Below, piece by piece: positions 28,238-38,528 of a stretch of DNA of 64,000 nucleotides. A program made the translations under genes and the position numbers. The notes beneath the pieces were generated by a model. It searched no databases. It had not been told where the DNA came from and saw only the letters and a list, made by a program, of their open reading frames with translations. Positions within the stretch are counted from its first letter, which is position 1. The number at the start of each line of letters is the position of its first letter. This stretch comes from an uncultured SAR86 cluster bacterium (GTDB lineage Bacteria; Pseudomonadota; Gammaproteobacteria; Magnimaribacterales; Magnimaribacteraceae). The stretch spans positions 16,071 through 80,070 of the forward strand of contig CACDOC010000004.1 in NCBI GenBank assembly GCA_902554355.1, in the 5' to 3' direction.

Positions 28238-30286
28238 TTACAATGAATATTCCAAACCTACATAGGTTTCTCTAGGCAAACCAGGAAAATATCTATCTCC
28301 ACCAAAAGCATTAAAGTCAGCTCTTTCGGCATAATCTTTATCAGTAAGGTTATCTATTCTTAGATAGAATTTTAACTTCTCAGAGTAATTTAGATTTGAT
28401 CTGAAATGCATCAAAGTGTGCCCCTCATATTCATGTAGATTAGCCGCATCAGTAAAATAAGAGTCCATATGCTCCAATTCGAAGGCTAAAGAGACATCAT
28501 CGTTAATGGAGGTATTCAAGATTAAATTGGCCATTAGTTTAGGAGAAGTATCGATTTCGTTACCGATTCTAATTTTCTCTCTCATAGAAGTATCAGAGTC
28601 AAAATCATATTTGTGATCCCCGTAAGTGAAGTTACTGATTAGATTACTTGTTTCATTAATCTTTAAATCTAGAGTAAATTCAATTCCTTTATGATTTGTT
28701 TTTCCATTATCAATAATGAAATTTTCTGAATCTCTGAATATAGAGTTTCTTTTTTTACTTTTATAAATACTTAAGGATCCATTTAGATTATCCAGATTGA
28801 ACGCAGTACCCATCTCAACCATTGTTAACTTTTCAGAATCTAGATCACTCACATTTTGTTTCTTTTGTAATCTATAGGCTTCATTTATTTGAGGAGGCCT
28901 AAAACCTAAACTTGCTTGAAAGAAATAATTCACAAGGTCGAAGTAAGTTTCTATTCCTGCCCTAAAGCTCAATTCATTAAAATTATCTGATCTATCATCT
29001 GGTCTGTTGTAGTAACAACCACCAAAACCACAATTAGTTCCATCCTCTCTAGTATTGCCACTATTAATTCTATTGTTGTAATCGTATTTTATGGATTCTG
29101 TTCTTATATCAGCGAAAAATAATAGATCCCCACTTATATAAAGGTCATCTATGCCTACAAACGCTGCGTAAACCTTTGAATCAACTTCATAATCATAATG
29201 CTTTCCTTGGGGTCTAGTTGCATTGTTAAAAGCGGAGCTAGTGGTTAATGCATTGGCTTGAGTTTCAACTAATTCAGCATCAGCCATTTCAATCTGCAAT
29301 CCTCCTATAAGAGAGTAATGTTCAAAGTTAAGAAATCTTTTGAACAACACCCCAAAACTAACATGACTATTCTCTTCAACGGGAGTTCCTGGTAAAAAAT
29401 GTTGAAGAAATACCATGTCATTCTTTCTAATGAAAGGTGAGAGTAGGGATATGCCATTTTTTTTCTCTCTTTTTAAGTTTAAAGATATTCTTTGGGAATT
29501 AGCGTCTCTAAAAGCTTCAGGGTTAAGATTTTTTCTATTTAAGCTTGAATCTTTATATGAATTTAAACCAGTAATGTAACCAGCAGTTTCTTGATTCAAG
29601 TTAGTTAAAGTCATATTTAATGATGCTGTCCAAGAATTCAGCTGAAAATCAGATCTCATCTTTAGTTTTTGCTGATCGTATCCTGAAAATTCTCTGAAAC
29701 CATCATTAGAAGCACCAAAGATATTAAGACTCCAGTTAGATCGATTTCCTAGCTTCGCCTTAATATTTCTATACCCATTAGGACCCAGGTTTGTAGAGAT
29801 GTTATTTTCATCTTTTAGTGGCTTTGAAATCACGTTTATAACTCCATGCATTGCGTTAGCTCCGTACCTAGAACTAGCAGGACCTGTTATGGTTTCTATG
29901 CCCCCTGAATTCTCGAAAGCAGTTTCAAAAAGGCCATTTACATTACAAAAACCAGCAGGTCTAACTGGAATACCATCTTCTAAGATTAAAAATGAACCGC
30001 AAGCTCCTGGTCCAGTAAGCACTGGCGATCGCATGGCAGTTAAATGCTCCTGACCAGAACCTCTACTTATCCAAATTCCTGGTAGTCTTCTAAAAATTTG
30101 TTTGGGGTGTTGGGCATCTAATTTATTTAACTCAAAAGAGTCAATTGATGATAAGGATACACTTTCTGACCATCCACTCAGATTAGATATCTTTTTTTCT
30201 AAAACTATTATTTCATCTTCTTCTGCCTGTAAAGAAGAGGTAAAAAATAAGAGGCCTAAAATTATTAATTTAAAATTTGTCTGCAT
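28238..30286 (-). CDS. TonB-dependent receptor
   Basis: Plug domain (LPGIWISRG...GIPVRPAG...IETITGPASSRYGANAMHGVINVISK) and C-terminal beta-barrel ending GLPRETYVGLEYSL. Confidence 0.92.
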   Translation of the reverse strand: MQTNFKLIILGLLFFTSSLQAEEDEIIVLEKKISNLSGWSESVSLSSIDSFELNKLDAQHPKQIFRRLPGIWISRGSGQEHLTAMRSPVLTGPGACGSFLILEDGIPVRPAGFCNVNGLFETAFENSGGIETITGPASSRYGANAMHGVINVISKPLKDENNISTNLGPNGYRNIKAKLGNRSNWSLNIFGASNDGFREFSGYDQQKLKMRSDFQLNSWTASLNMTLTNLNQETAGYITGLNSYKDSSLNRKNLNPEAFRDANSQRISLNLKREKKNGISLLSPFIRKNDMVFLQHFLPGTPVEENSHVSFGVLFKRFLNFEHYSLIGGLQIEMADAELVETQANALTTSSAFNNATRPQGKHYDYEVDSKVYAAFVGIDDLYISGDLLFFADIRTESIKYDYNNRINSGNTREDGTNCGFGGCYYNRPDDRSDNFNELSFRAGIETYFDLVNYFFQASLGFRPPQINEAYRLQKKQNVSDLDSEKLTMVEMGTAFNLDNLNGSLSIYKSKKRNSIFRDSENFIIDNGKTNHKGIEFTLDLKINETSNLISNFTYGDHKYDFDSDTSMREKIRIGNEIDTSPKLMANLILNTSINDDVSLAFELEHMDSYFTDAANLHEYEGHTLMHFRSNLNYSEKLKFYLRIDNLTDKDYAERADFNAFGGDRYFPGLPRETYVGLEYSL

Positions 30287-30374
30287 TTATAACTTCCTTT
30301 TAATCAATACATAAGTGACTTTGGAGTATTGTAAGAAGAATGATTAGATATTACTAATTCACAAACCTGAACCT

Positions 30375-33300
30375 TTAATTTTGATTCGCTTTTTTTCTAA
30401 AGTTTACAAAAGGTCTAGTAAGTAAATTAAGAAGTTTTCTTGGAAGCCTATTTACTGAATCACCAAGCACAAGGGCACAAGGAGTAACCACTAGCGTTAA
30501 TATAGTAGCCACGGTCAAACCAACCACCAATGACCCAGCCATTTGTTCCCAGAAACTTGTGATATAAGAACCGCTTTTAACAGTTCTTTCGATTAAGTCT
30601 ATACTGTAACCTAAAGCGATCGGCATTAATCCTGCAATGGTTGTGAAAGAAGTCAAGAATACAGGTCTAAGTCTCAATACAGCACTTCTTAAGGCCAGTG
30701 ATTTAGTATCTGATTCAGGATTATTTCTCTTAAGAAGGTTGAAGGTATCAATGAGTACAATATTGTTATTAACCACTATTCCTGCAAGCGCTACACAACA
30801 AATTCCTGTTTGAAGAGTGCTAAAAGATCTACCTAGAATTAAAAGAGATACAAACACACCCCCAAAAGATAAAAGGATTGCTGAAAGCACTATATTGGCT
30901 TGGTAAAAACTATTGAACTGTGTGACAAGAACTATCAACATTACAAATAACATAGTAATGAATCCCATTATGAGGAAGTCAGAAGATTCTTTATTGTATC
31001 TGTCGAAACCATCGAATTCTACGGTTATGCCTCTTCCTAGATCAGTGTTATTTAACCATCTTTTAATTTGTCTAATTTTTTCAGAAGCAACTACCCCTGG
31101 CATATTGTCTGCTGCTATTTGCTCTACTCGTTTACCATCTTTTCTACTTATTGTTTTAGTTGCAGGTTTAATGGTTGTGTTAACGAAGCTGCTAACAGGA
31201 ACTAGACCTCTTTGGGTTTGTATATTCAATTGTTCAAGCTGGTCTATGTTTCTTTCAGATTTAGGGAATCTAACTCTTATATCAACCTCTCTATCAAGAT
31301 TCAAAGGACGATACTCACCAACTTTGATTCCGTTTGTAACCATTTGAACAGCTGCTCCAACATCTGACAGTCCAGCTCCGTATTGTGCTGCTTTTGTCCT
31401 GTCTATATTTAACTCCCATTCTATTCCTCTAGTATCAGAACTATCTCTTATATCTGTTAGACCGGTTACTTCATTTTCTAAATAATTCCTTATCTTTTTT
31501 GTGGCCCTTTTTAGAGCTATTTCATCTTCACCTCTAATGTTTAGTTGAATAGCTTTTCCTATAGGAGGTCCACCCTTTTCGGCTTCTACACTAACAATAT
31601 AACCAGATACGTTACTTAAACGTTCTCTCATTAATTCTAATATTTCATATCCATTTCTATCGGAGACGGCATTGTCTTCAGCATAAAAGTCGACAAACAT
31701 TCCTCCTACCTTATCGGAATCATTTCCTCGAAAGCCACCACCTGAACCACCTGAATTACTCCAAGTACTCAACATTTCAATATCTTCCATGCCTATTATC
31801 TTTTGTTCAGCATCAATAGCTATGTCTCGAATTTCATCAACAGACAGATTTCCCCTAGCATATACATCTACATCAGCAAATTGAGGGGCAACTTCAGGAA
31901 AATAAATTATTCCTTTTCCGTGTTGTACCCATAAAGCAATAGACAAAATGATTGCTGACAAAATAATGAATATAGTCTGCCCCGGAGTGTTCAAATATTG
32001 ATTTACTTTTCGAGCATATTTTCCAGTCACGCCTGGAAGAGCAAGAGGGTCAGAAGATTCTAGTCTTCTAATGTTATTTATTTCTTCTTCTGACTGTTTA
32101 GCTAAACCACCAAACATGGCACCTAAAATTGGAGCAAACACTAGAGAGTAGAGGAGGGAGCCAACCAAAACACAAAAAACTGTTATGGGCATGTCCCTAA
32201 TGAATTTACCCATTCCGGGCATTAGCATTAAAGGCGTAAAAGCTATTAAGGTTGTCACTGTAGACGTTAATACGGGCCAGAACATTCTGGTGGCAGCAGC
32301 TGAATAGGCTTGCACTCTATCCATGCCCTCAGCTAATTTTCTATCAGCGTATTCTGTAATAACTATCGAACCATCAATAGTCATTCCCATTGAAATTAAC
32401 ATGCCAAACATGACCATGAAATTAAATTCTTTACCTAATATAAGTAGAACCAATAAGGCAAAAAGGTATGAGAAGGGAATAGCCATTCCAACCAGCATAG
32501 AAGTCCTAAAACCTAAAGCTGCTAGAACTACTATCATGACTAACGCAACTGAGGTTAAAACATTACCTTGTAATTCAGTAATCATCTGTAGAGCGAATTC
32601 AGAATCGTCTCTTACAAAATCTACTTCAACTCCTTCTGGAAAATCTTCAGAAAATTCAAGGACTAATTCTTTAACTTCTGCAACAGTATCTATGATATTT
32701 GTTCCTAGTCTTTTGGTTATGTCTATCGACAAAGATTGCTTGCCATTGATTCTCGAGTAACCGCCACGATCTTTATAAGTAAGGCTTACATTGGCTACAT
32801 CTTTTAGAGTTACAACGGAGTTTCCAGATACTTTTATTGGTAGCCTCTCTATATCCTCCAAGCTAGCAAAAACACTGGGTACGTTTACAGAGAATCTACC
32901 TTTTCCAGTGTCTTGTGATCCGGCGGGGATTACCCTATTGTTGTTAGCTACGGCTTGGTAGAGTTGATTCATAGAGATGCCGTAAGATTCAAGTTTATTT
33001 TTTTCGACAATTGCTTCTATCAAGTCTTCAGGAACCCCATTCAATTCAGCTGTTAAAACATTAGGATGAGTTTCAATAACATCCAACAGGTCTTGAGTTA
33101 AATTTACCAATACTCTTTGCGGAAGAACTTCACTAGAAATACTTACTGTTAGTATTGGATTATCAGCTGTGGAAAACTCTCTTATGCTAGGTTCCCTGGC
33201 ATCATCAGGGAGCAATCTTTTAGCTTCATCAACTTTTACACGTATGTCATAAAGAGCTTGATCCATATCAATATCTTGATCAAATTGAATCATAATTGCT

Positions 33301-33569
33301 GTGTATCCAGTTCTAGATGTAGATCTAATTGTATCGACCCCTTCTACTGTTCTTAAAGCATCTTCAAGAGGCTTGGCTAATAGTCTTTCCGAATCCTCAG
33401 GCGATACTCCTTCAAAACCAACACCAACATAAGCGCCAGGAAAATCTACATCGGGTTCTGTGGCTTTAGGTAAATAATTTAGCGCATAAAATCCAGATAA
33501 AGTGATTAGAATTAGAACACTTAATGAGGTCCTACTTTTCTTTATGGCTTGTAAGATAAGGGCCTTCAT
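30375..33569 (-). CDS. RND efflux transporter permease
   Basis: 1064 aa; ATEPDVDFPGAYVGVGFEGVSPEDSERLLAKPLEDALR, MGMTIDGSIVITEYADRK, repeated TM segments. Confidence 0.93.
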   Translation of the reverse strand: MKALILQAIKKSRTSLSVLILITLSGFYALNYLPKATEPDVDFPGAYVGVGFEGVSPEDSERLLAKPLEDALRTVEGVDTIRSTSRTGYTAIMIQFDQDIDMDQALYDIRVKVDEAKRLLPDDAREPSIREFSTADNPILTVSISSEVLPQRVLVNLTQDLLDVIETHPNVLTAELNGVPEDLIEAIVEKNKLESYGISMNQLYQAVANNNRVIPAGSQDTGKGRFSVNVPSVFASLEDIERLPIKVSGNSVVTLKDVANVSLTYKDRGGYSRINGKQSLSIDITKRLGTNIIDTVAEVKELVLEFSEDFPEGVEVDFVRDDSEFALQMITELQGNVLTSVALVMIVVLAALGFRTSMLVGMAIPFSYLFALLVLLILGKEFNFMVMFGMLISMGMTIDGSIVITEYADRKLAEGMDRVQAYSAAATRMFWPVLTSTVTTLIAFTPLMLMPGMGKFIRDMPITVFCVLVGSLLYSLVFAPILGAMFGGLAKQSEEEINNIRRLESSDPLALPGVTGKYARKVNQYLNTPGQTIFIILSAIILSIALWVQHGKGIIYFPEVAPQFADVDVYARGNLSVDEIRDIAIDAEQKIIGMEDIEMLSTWSNSGGSGGGFRGNDSDKVGGMFVDFYAEDNAVSDRNGYEILELMRERLSNVSGYIVSVEAEKGGPPIGKAIQLNIRGEDEIALKRATKKIRNYLENEVTGLTDIRDSSDTRGIEWELNIDRTKAAQYGAGLSDVGAAVQMVTNGIKVGEYRPLNLDREVDIRVRFPKSERNIDQLEQLNIQTQRGLVPVSSFVNTTIKPATKTISRKDGKRVEQIAADNMPGVVASEKIRQIKRWLNNTDLGRGITVEFDGFDRYNKESSDFLIMGFITMLFVMLIVLVTQFNSFYQANIVLSAILLSFGGVFVSLLILGRSFSTLQTGICCVALAGIVVNNNIVLIDTFNLLKRNNPESDTKSLALRSAVLRLRPVFLTSFTTIAGLMPIALGYSIDLIERTVKSGSYITSFWEQMAGSLVVGLTVATILTLVVTPCALVLGDSVNRLPRKLLNLLTRPFVNFRKKANQN

Positions 33570-34471
33570 GCCTCAGGGTAAGAAATTTCTTTAACGTTAA
33601 CTGTTTGACCTTGAAATACATACTCTTGACCAAGAGTGATGATTCTTTCGTTCTCATTTAAACCAGAAATCCAAAGACCATCCGTCGTGTCTTCAAGTAT
33701 CTCTATTTCTCTGAATTCAACAGAATTATTTTCATCGACAGTTCTTATACCTAATTTACCTTGATCGTTTAAAGAAAGGATAGCGGGCGAAATTTTATGG
33801 GAGAAAACTTTTTTACTTTCTATGAATATTTCTGCAGAAACACCATCTCTTATGGTTCTATCTTTATTATCAACTTTAATCTCTACTCTAAAAGTTCTTG
33901 TATTTCTATCCGCAGATGTGGCGATAAAAGAAACCTTACCTTGTATTTCATCTCCTGATATTAAACGTGCCATCGAATTTGCACCTACTTCTAAGTCAGC
34001 AATATCTTTTTCAGCAATATCCGCTACCAATAACATAGGGTTGGAATCTATTAGAGACGCGCAGGTTCCTCCTGTATTGAGATAATCTCCTTTATCCACA
34101 TTTAAAGATTCTAAATATCCTGAGAAAGGAGCAACTATTTTGGGGTAGGCCTCTCTTCCTGCTATGTATAACTGACATATAAGATCCCCTTCTTTTACGT
34201 AGTCACCTTGTTTGAATGGTGTAGATACAACCCTTCCACCTATTTCAGCTCTTACGTTTATGAATTTATCTGCTTCAGTAAAACCACTTGCTCTGATTGA
34301 CTTTGATTTTAGGATTGCTTGACTGTTTAATACAGTTACAGAAGAAAGGGTTGCTAAAGAGCTCTCACTTTTAGGACTAACTTCGTCATCTACAAGGCTG
34401 CCAGATACCATCCATATTGCTAGAAAAAATGCCGTTATTGCAGCGGTTTTATAGGTTTGTTTTATTTTCAT
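33566..34471 (-). CDS. RND efflux periplasmic adaptor (MFP) subunit
   Basis: AEIGGRVVSTPFKQGDYVKEGDLICQL, lipoyl/beta-barrel pattern, 4-nt ATGA overlap with the permease. Confidence 0.9.
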   Translation of the reverse strand: MKIKQTYKTAAITAFFLAIWMVSGSLVDDEVSPKSESSLATLSSVTVLNSQAILKSKSIRASGFTEADKFINVRAEIGGRVVSTPFKQGDYVKEGDLICQLYIAGREAYPKIVAPFSGYLESLNVDKGDYLNTGGTCASLIDSNPMLLVADIAEKDIADLEVGANSMARLISGDEIQGKVSFIATSADRNTRTFRVEIKVDNKDRTIRDGVSAEIFIESKKVFSHKISPAILSLNDQGKLGIRTVDENNSVEFREIEILEDTTDGLWISGLNENERIITLGQEYVFQGQTVNVKEISYPEA

Positions 34472-34486
34472 TAATTTTTTATTTAG

Positions 34487-34508
34487 GTGTTATACATGAC
34501 TATAACAC
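34487..34508 (-). promoter_or_regulatory. candidate operator dyad overlapping predicted RND operon promoter
   Basis: GTGTTATA-CATGAC-TATAACAC perfect 8-bp arms; - strand -10 TATAGT (34499-34504) and -35 TTAACA (34521-34526), 16-bp spacer. Confidence 0.6.
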
Positions 34509-34527
34509 TAAAATAGTATTTGTTAAA

Positions 34528-35577
34528 TTAAATTTGGTGTTTTTCTCTAAGTCTTTGCAGGTTCAGTTTTGTTTGCTCGCTAACTTTCTGATCCTTTTTT
34601 TTGTTTATTACGGGCTTACTAATATTCCAGCTAGACTCTATCCTTTTGTCCATTAGATTTTGGCCCTGTGAACTTAGATTTTGCTTCTGCTTCTGCCATT
34701 GAAACTTTACGTGTTGAAGAAATTTACTATTCCAAGAATTATGTGATTGACCTGTTTCTTTCCAATATAAAATAAACTCCGAGAGTGTTGAGTCAGCAAA
34801 CTCTTTTGGAATATTGGTGAGAGTTAACACATCATAAAAATCTTCATTAGGTAACCATTTAGAATCAATTTTAAATGGAAGGTCATCTTTTTCATTAACA
34901 TTTTGAAATCTTCCCCATTGTCTTCTTATATGAGCTATAAATTTAGAGTTCCATATGTCTGATTCTTCTTTCTTTTCGCTCCAGTACAACACAAATTCAG
35001 GTACTTCTTTATCTATAAAATCGTTATCCACTCCAGATCTTACAAGGATCTCGCGCGCTTCATCTTCTGGCTTCCAATTAGTCTCAATGGGCTGTCTTTT
35101 TCTCTTTTGATTATCTGTAGCTTCCTTTTGTCTCCATTGTTTTATAACGAAACGAAGAAATTTTATGCCCCAAGATTTATTTTTTTCTTCTTTTTCTTGG
35201 TTGAGGTGTTTGAAGTCTTCAACTTGAGCATACGTAAATTCTTCTGGTATCCCATACTCAAGTATTTGATCAAGAAGTTCTTTCTCAGGTCGCCATGAGT
35301 TTTCCATTGAACTTTCTCTTCTGCCAACAGTTTGAATTTCTTTAACAGAAAAACTAGACAAGGTTGATGTTTTATTTTCTACAACTAAACCTTTGCTTAG
35401 TAGGCTTTTCAGGTATTCCGTTAGTTCTTTTTCGGTCCAGAAAGAAAGTAGATTTTGTAATTCGTTCAGATTTCTGCCTTTCAGACCTGATTCTTTCAAT
35501 ACTTCTAACAAAACAGCTTCTGAGAGTCCTATGGTACTGGCTACATCTTTTGAAAAACTTATTCTTGAATCTGACAT
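34528..35577 (-). CDS. DnaT-like protein with N-terminal winged-helix-like region and three DnaT DNA-binding repeats
   Basis: Three copies of W[RK/L]P...F...YW...W..KF...V..QW; resembles the E. coli DnaT C-terminal domain (GWRPDPDFLRLAALWG...FIAYWQAEGK..). Confidence 0.75.
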   Translation of the reverse strand: MSDSRISFSKDVASTIGLSEAVLLEVLKESGLKGRNLNELQNLLSFWTEKELTEYLKSLLSKGLVVENKTSTLSSFSVKEIQTVGRRESSMENSWRPEKELLDQILEYGIPEEFTYAQVEDFKHLNQEKEEKNKSWGIKFLRFVIKQWRQKEATDNQKRKRQPIETNWKPEDEAREILVRSGVDNDFIDKEVPEFVLYWSEKKEESDIWNSKFIAHIRRQWGRFQNVNEKDDLPFKIDSKWLPNEDFYDVLTLTNIPKEFADSTLSEFILYWKETGQSHNSWNSKFLQHVKFQWQKQKQNLSSQGQNLMDKRIESSWNISKPVINKKKDQKVSEQTKLNLQRLREKHQI

Positions 35578-35638
35578 ATAAAACTCGAAAGAAGGAGATT
35601 AAATTATCCTCTTCTAGTAAACAAGAATAACTTTAAAT

Positions 35639-36694
35639 TTAAGTTATATTTTTTCGTGTTGATACAGCTTCAGCTAACTGATTTAGGCAGGTTTTTGTGT
35701 CCTCCCAATTTATGCAAGCATCAGTAATACTTTGCCCATAAACAAGATTTTCTAAGTCTTTTGCACTTTGATTGCCTTCTTCAATATTGCTTTCGATCAT
35801 AACCCCCGTAATACGATCTTCACCTGTAGAAATTTGCTTGGCAATATCTTCACAAACTATCAATTGTTTTTCGTGCTGCTTACTACTATTTCCGTGACTC
35901 ATGTCTACCATGATGGACTCAACTAGATTATTGTTTTTGAGAATATTTGCAGTTTTTTCGATATCCTCTTTACCATAATTAGGTTCACTTCCACCTCGAA
36001 GGATTACATGACAGTCTTTATTACCAGAAGAATAAAAAATAGCAGCTCTACCTTCTTTCGTAACGGATAAGAATTTATGAGGGTTTTGTGCTGAACCGAT
36101 TGCGTCTGCAGCAACTTGTATTCCACCGTTAGTGGTGTTCTTAAAACCAATAGGGCATGACGAACCTGAAGCTAACTCCCTGTGAACTTGACTTTCAGTA
36201 GTCCTAGCTCCAATGGCGCCCCAAGAGATTAGGTCAGCAATATATTGTGGTGTAATTACATCCAAGAATTCAGTTCCAGCTGGTAATCCCAAATCATTTA
36301 TATCCCTTAGCAGTTGTCTTGCGATAGAAAGACCTTTATCTATTTTAAACGAATCGTTTAAATCAGGGTCGTTGATCAGACCTTTCCAACCTACTGTAGT
36401 TCTTGGCTTTTCAAAATACACCCTCATTATGATATGTAACTGATCTTTATAATTTAGACTTTCTTCTTTAAGCCTCTGGGCATAATCCATCGCAGCTGAG
36501 GTGTCATGAATTGAACACGGACCAACAACGACTGCCAATCTATGGTCCTTCTTATTTAAAATTTTCGAAAAGCTTTCTCTAGCTTCGTATACAGTCTCCG
36601 AAGATTTTTTTGATATAGGCTGATCAGACAATAAGGTGCTTGCAGAAATCACTTCCTGCCTATCAGCTATCCTTAAATCACTTGTTTTATACAT
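35639..36694 (-). CDS. 3-deoxy-7-phosphoheptulonate synthase (DAHP synthase)
   Basis: VVVGPCSIHDTSAAMDYAQRL, MRVYFEKPRTTVGWKGLINDPDL, GARTTESQVHRELASG. Confidence 0.95.
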   Translation of the reverse strand: MYKTSDLRIADRQEVISASTLLSDQPISKKSSETVYEARESFSKILNKKDHRLAVVVGPCSIHDTSAAMDYAQRLKEESLNYKDQLHIIMRVYFEKPRTTVGWKGLINDPDLNDSFKIDKGLSIARQLLRDINDLGLPAGTEFLDVITPQYIADLISWGAIGARTTESQVHRELASGSSCPIGFKNTTNGGIQVAADAIGSAQNPHKFLSVTKEGRAAIFYSSGNKDCHVILRGGSEPNYGKEDIEKTANILKNNNLVESIMVDMSHGNSSKQHEKQLIVCEDIAKQISTGEDRITGVMIESNIEEGNQSAKDLENLVYGQSITDACINWEDTKTCLNQLAEAVSTRKNIT

Positions 36695-36832
36695 AACTAA
36701 ACTAAAATCGGAGATGCATTCTACATATTTTACGAGTAGATTAAAATTTGAGCCCTATTATAATTATCTAGTCCAATAAGCTATATTAGTTATATACAAA
36801 CTTAAAAATCTTTAATATTTAATCGAAAATCA

Positions 36833-38464
36833 ATGAATTCATCGCATTTATCTGCAGGAATAGTGCAAGAAAATCCCATTGTAGGCGATATAGAAGGCAA
36901 TCTTAACCTAGCTAAAAGTGCTATTAAAAAGATTTTGTCTGAAGATAAAGTAGACGTGATTCTCTTCACCGAGATGTTTATAACAGGATATCCTCCTGAA
37001 GATTTAATACTAAGAGATGACCTCTTGTTTGAAGTTGATTCAGCTATCTCTGAATTATCTAAAGTAGCTCCTGAGACCCACATAATTATTGGTTATCCTA
37101 GGAAAGTTGGACAAAATATCTATAACTCAGCTGGAGTTCTTTTCAAAAATGAAGTCCTTTTGGAATATCACAAGCAAGAATTACCAAATTACGAAGTTTT
37201 TGATGAAAAAAGATATTTCAGTCCAGGCAAAGGGCCAGGAATATTTCCGATAGGTAACCTCAAATTAGCAGTGACAGTGTGTGAAGATATCTGGCACACT
37301 AAAGCAGTTAGGCAAGCTTCTAGGAGGGGTGCTGATTTGATCTTAAACCTGAATGCTTCTCCTTTTCATCTGAACAAATTAAGCGAAAGAAAGGAGCTTA
37401 TTTCTAATCATTGCAAAAAGTTTAAACTTCCAATTATTTATACAAATCAAATTGGAGGACAGGATGAATTAGTTTTTGATGGAACATCAATGATCATGGA
37501 TAAAGAAGGTAACCAAGTTGTGCAACTTAATAAATTTGAAAGTGATAGCAGGATAGTTAAATTTAAGAAAACTAATGGACAAGGCTTAGAAATATTAGAA
37601 TCTAAAAAAACTTTTCCTGAAAATGAGTTGGAAGATGTTTATAAAGCTTTAGTTTTAGGTGCCAAGGATTATATCGAGAAGAATAATTTCCCCGGTGTTT
37701 TGATCGGATCTTCTGGCGGTATTGATTCGGCTTTAACTGCCACAATAGCATCGGATGCAATAGGCCCAAATAGGGTGAAAACCTACATGATGCCATTTAA
37801 GTTTACTTCTAATATGAGCATTGAAGATGCAGAAGAACTAGCTAAGAATCTTAAAATTGAGCATCAAGTATTGCCTATTGAAGATATATATAATTCGTTT
37901 TATAGCTCTTTAGAAAAGGAATTCACTAATAAGGAGCCAGATATAACCGAAGAGAATCTTCAATCAAGATGCAGGGGCGTTTTGCTAATGGCTCTATCCA
38001 ATAAGTCAGGAGACTTAGTTCTAACAACAGGCAACAAAAGTGAGACAGCAGTAGGTTACTCCACTTTATATGGAGATACAGCAGGAGGTTTTGCTGTTTT
38101 AAAAGATGTCCCTAAGATTTTAGTTTACAGGCTAGCTGAATATCGTAATACGCTGTCAAAAGTAATTCCTCAAAGGATTATTGACAGGCCCCCAACAGCT
38201 GAATTATCCGAAGACCAAAAGGATAGTGATAGCCTGCCTGAATATGATGTTCTAGATAAAATAATAGAAATGTACGTAGAACAAGATGAGAGTAAGGCCA
38301 CGATAATAGAACGAGGATTCAGCAAAGATACAGTTGAAAGAGTTATTAGGTTAATTGATTTAAGTGAATATAAACGGCGTCAAGCACCTTTAGGCGTAAA
38401 AATAACTGCTAGAGGCTTTGGAAAAGACAGAAGATACCCGATAACAAACAAGTTCTTTAAGTAA
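36833..38464 (+). CDS. nadE: glutamine-hydrolysing NAD+ synthase
   Basis: N-terminal nitrilase domain (TVCEDIWHT) and C-terminal GSSGGIDSALTATIA, TGNKSETAVGYSTLYGD. Confidence 0.95.
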   Translation: MNSSHLSAGIVQENPIVGDIEGNLNLAKSAIKKILSEDKVDVILFTEMFITGYPPEDLILRDDLLFEVDSAISELSKVAPETHIIIGYPRKVGQNIYNSAGVLFKNEVLLEYHKQELPNYEVFDEKRYFSPGKGPGIFPIGNLKLAVTVCEDIWHTKAVRQASRRGADLILNLNASPFHLNKLSERKELISNHCKKFKLPIIYTNQIGGQDELVFDGTSMIMDKEGNQVVQLNKFESDSRIVKFKKTNGQGLEILESKKTFPENELEDVYKALVLGAKDYIEKNNFPGVLIGSSGGIDSALTATIASDAIGPNRVKTYMMPFKFTSNMSIEDAEELAKNLKIEHQVLPIEDIYNSFYSSLEKEFTNKEPDITEENLQSRCRGVLLMALSNKSGDLVLTTGNKSETAVGYSTLYGDTAGGFAVLKDVPKILVYRLAEYRNTLSKVIPQRIIDRPPTAELSEDQKDSDSLPEYDVLDKIIEMYVEQDESKATIIERGFSKDTVERVIRLIDLSEYKRRQAPLGVKITARGFGKDRRYPITNKFFK

Positions 38465-38506
38465 AGTCTATTTCCTCAAACAAAGTTAAGTGGCTATAAT
38501 GTAGGA

Positions 38507-38524
38507 CCAATACATATGTATTGG
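38507..38524. promoter_or_regulatory. 18-bp perfect palindrome between TATAAT box and scpA start
   Basis: CCAATACATATGTATTGG; TATAAT at 38495-38500; scpA ATG at 38529. Confidence 0.65.
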
Positions 38525-38528
38525 ACAA

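Noticed and set aside
32323-32760. 145-aa + strand ORF (and 30913-31347, 144 aa) inside the RND permease
   Set aside because: Opposite strand of a confidently identified gene; low-complexity composition; no independent start context.
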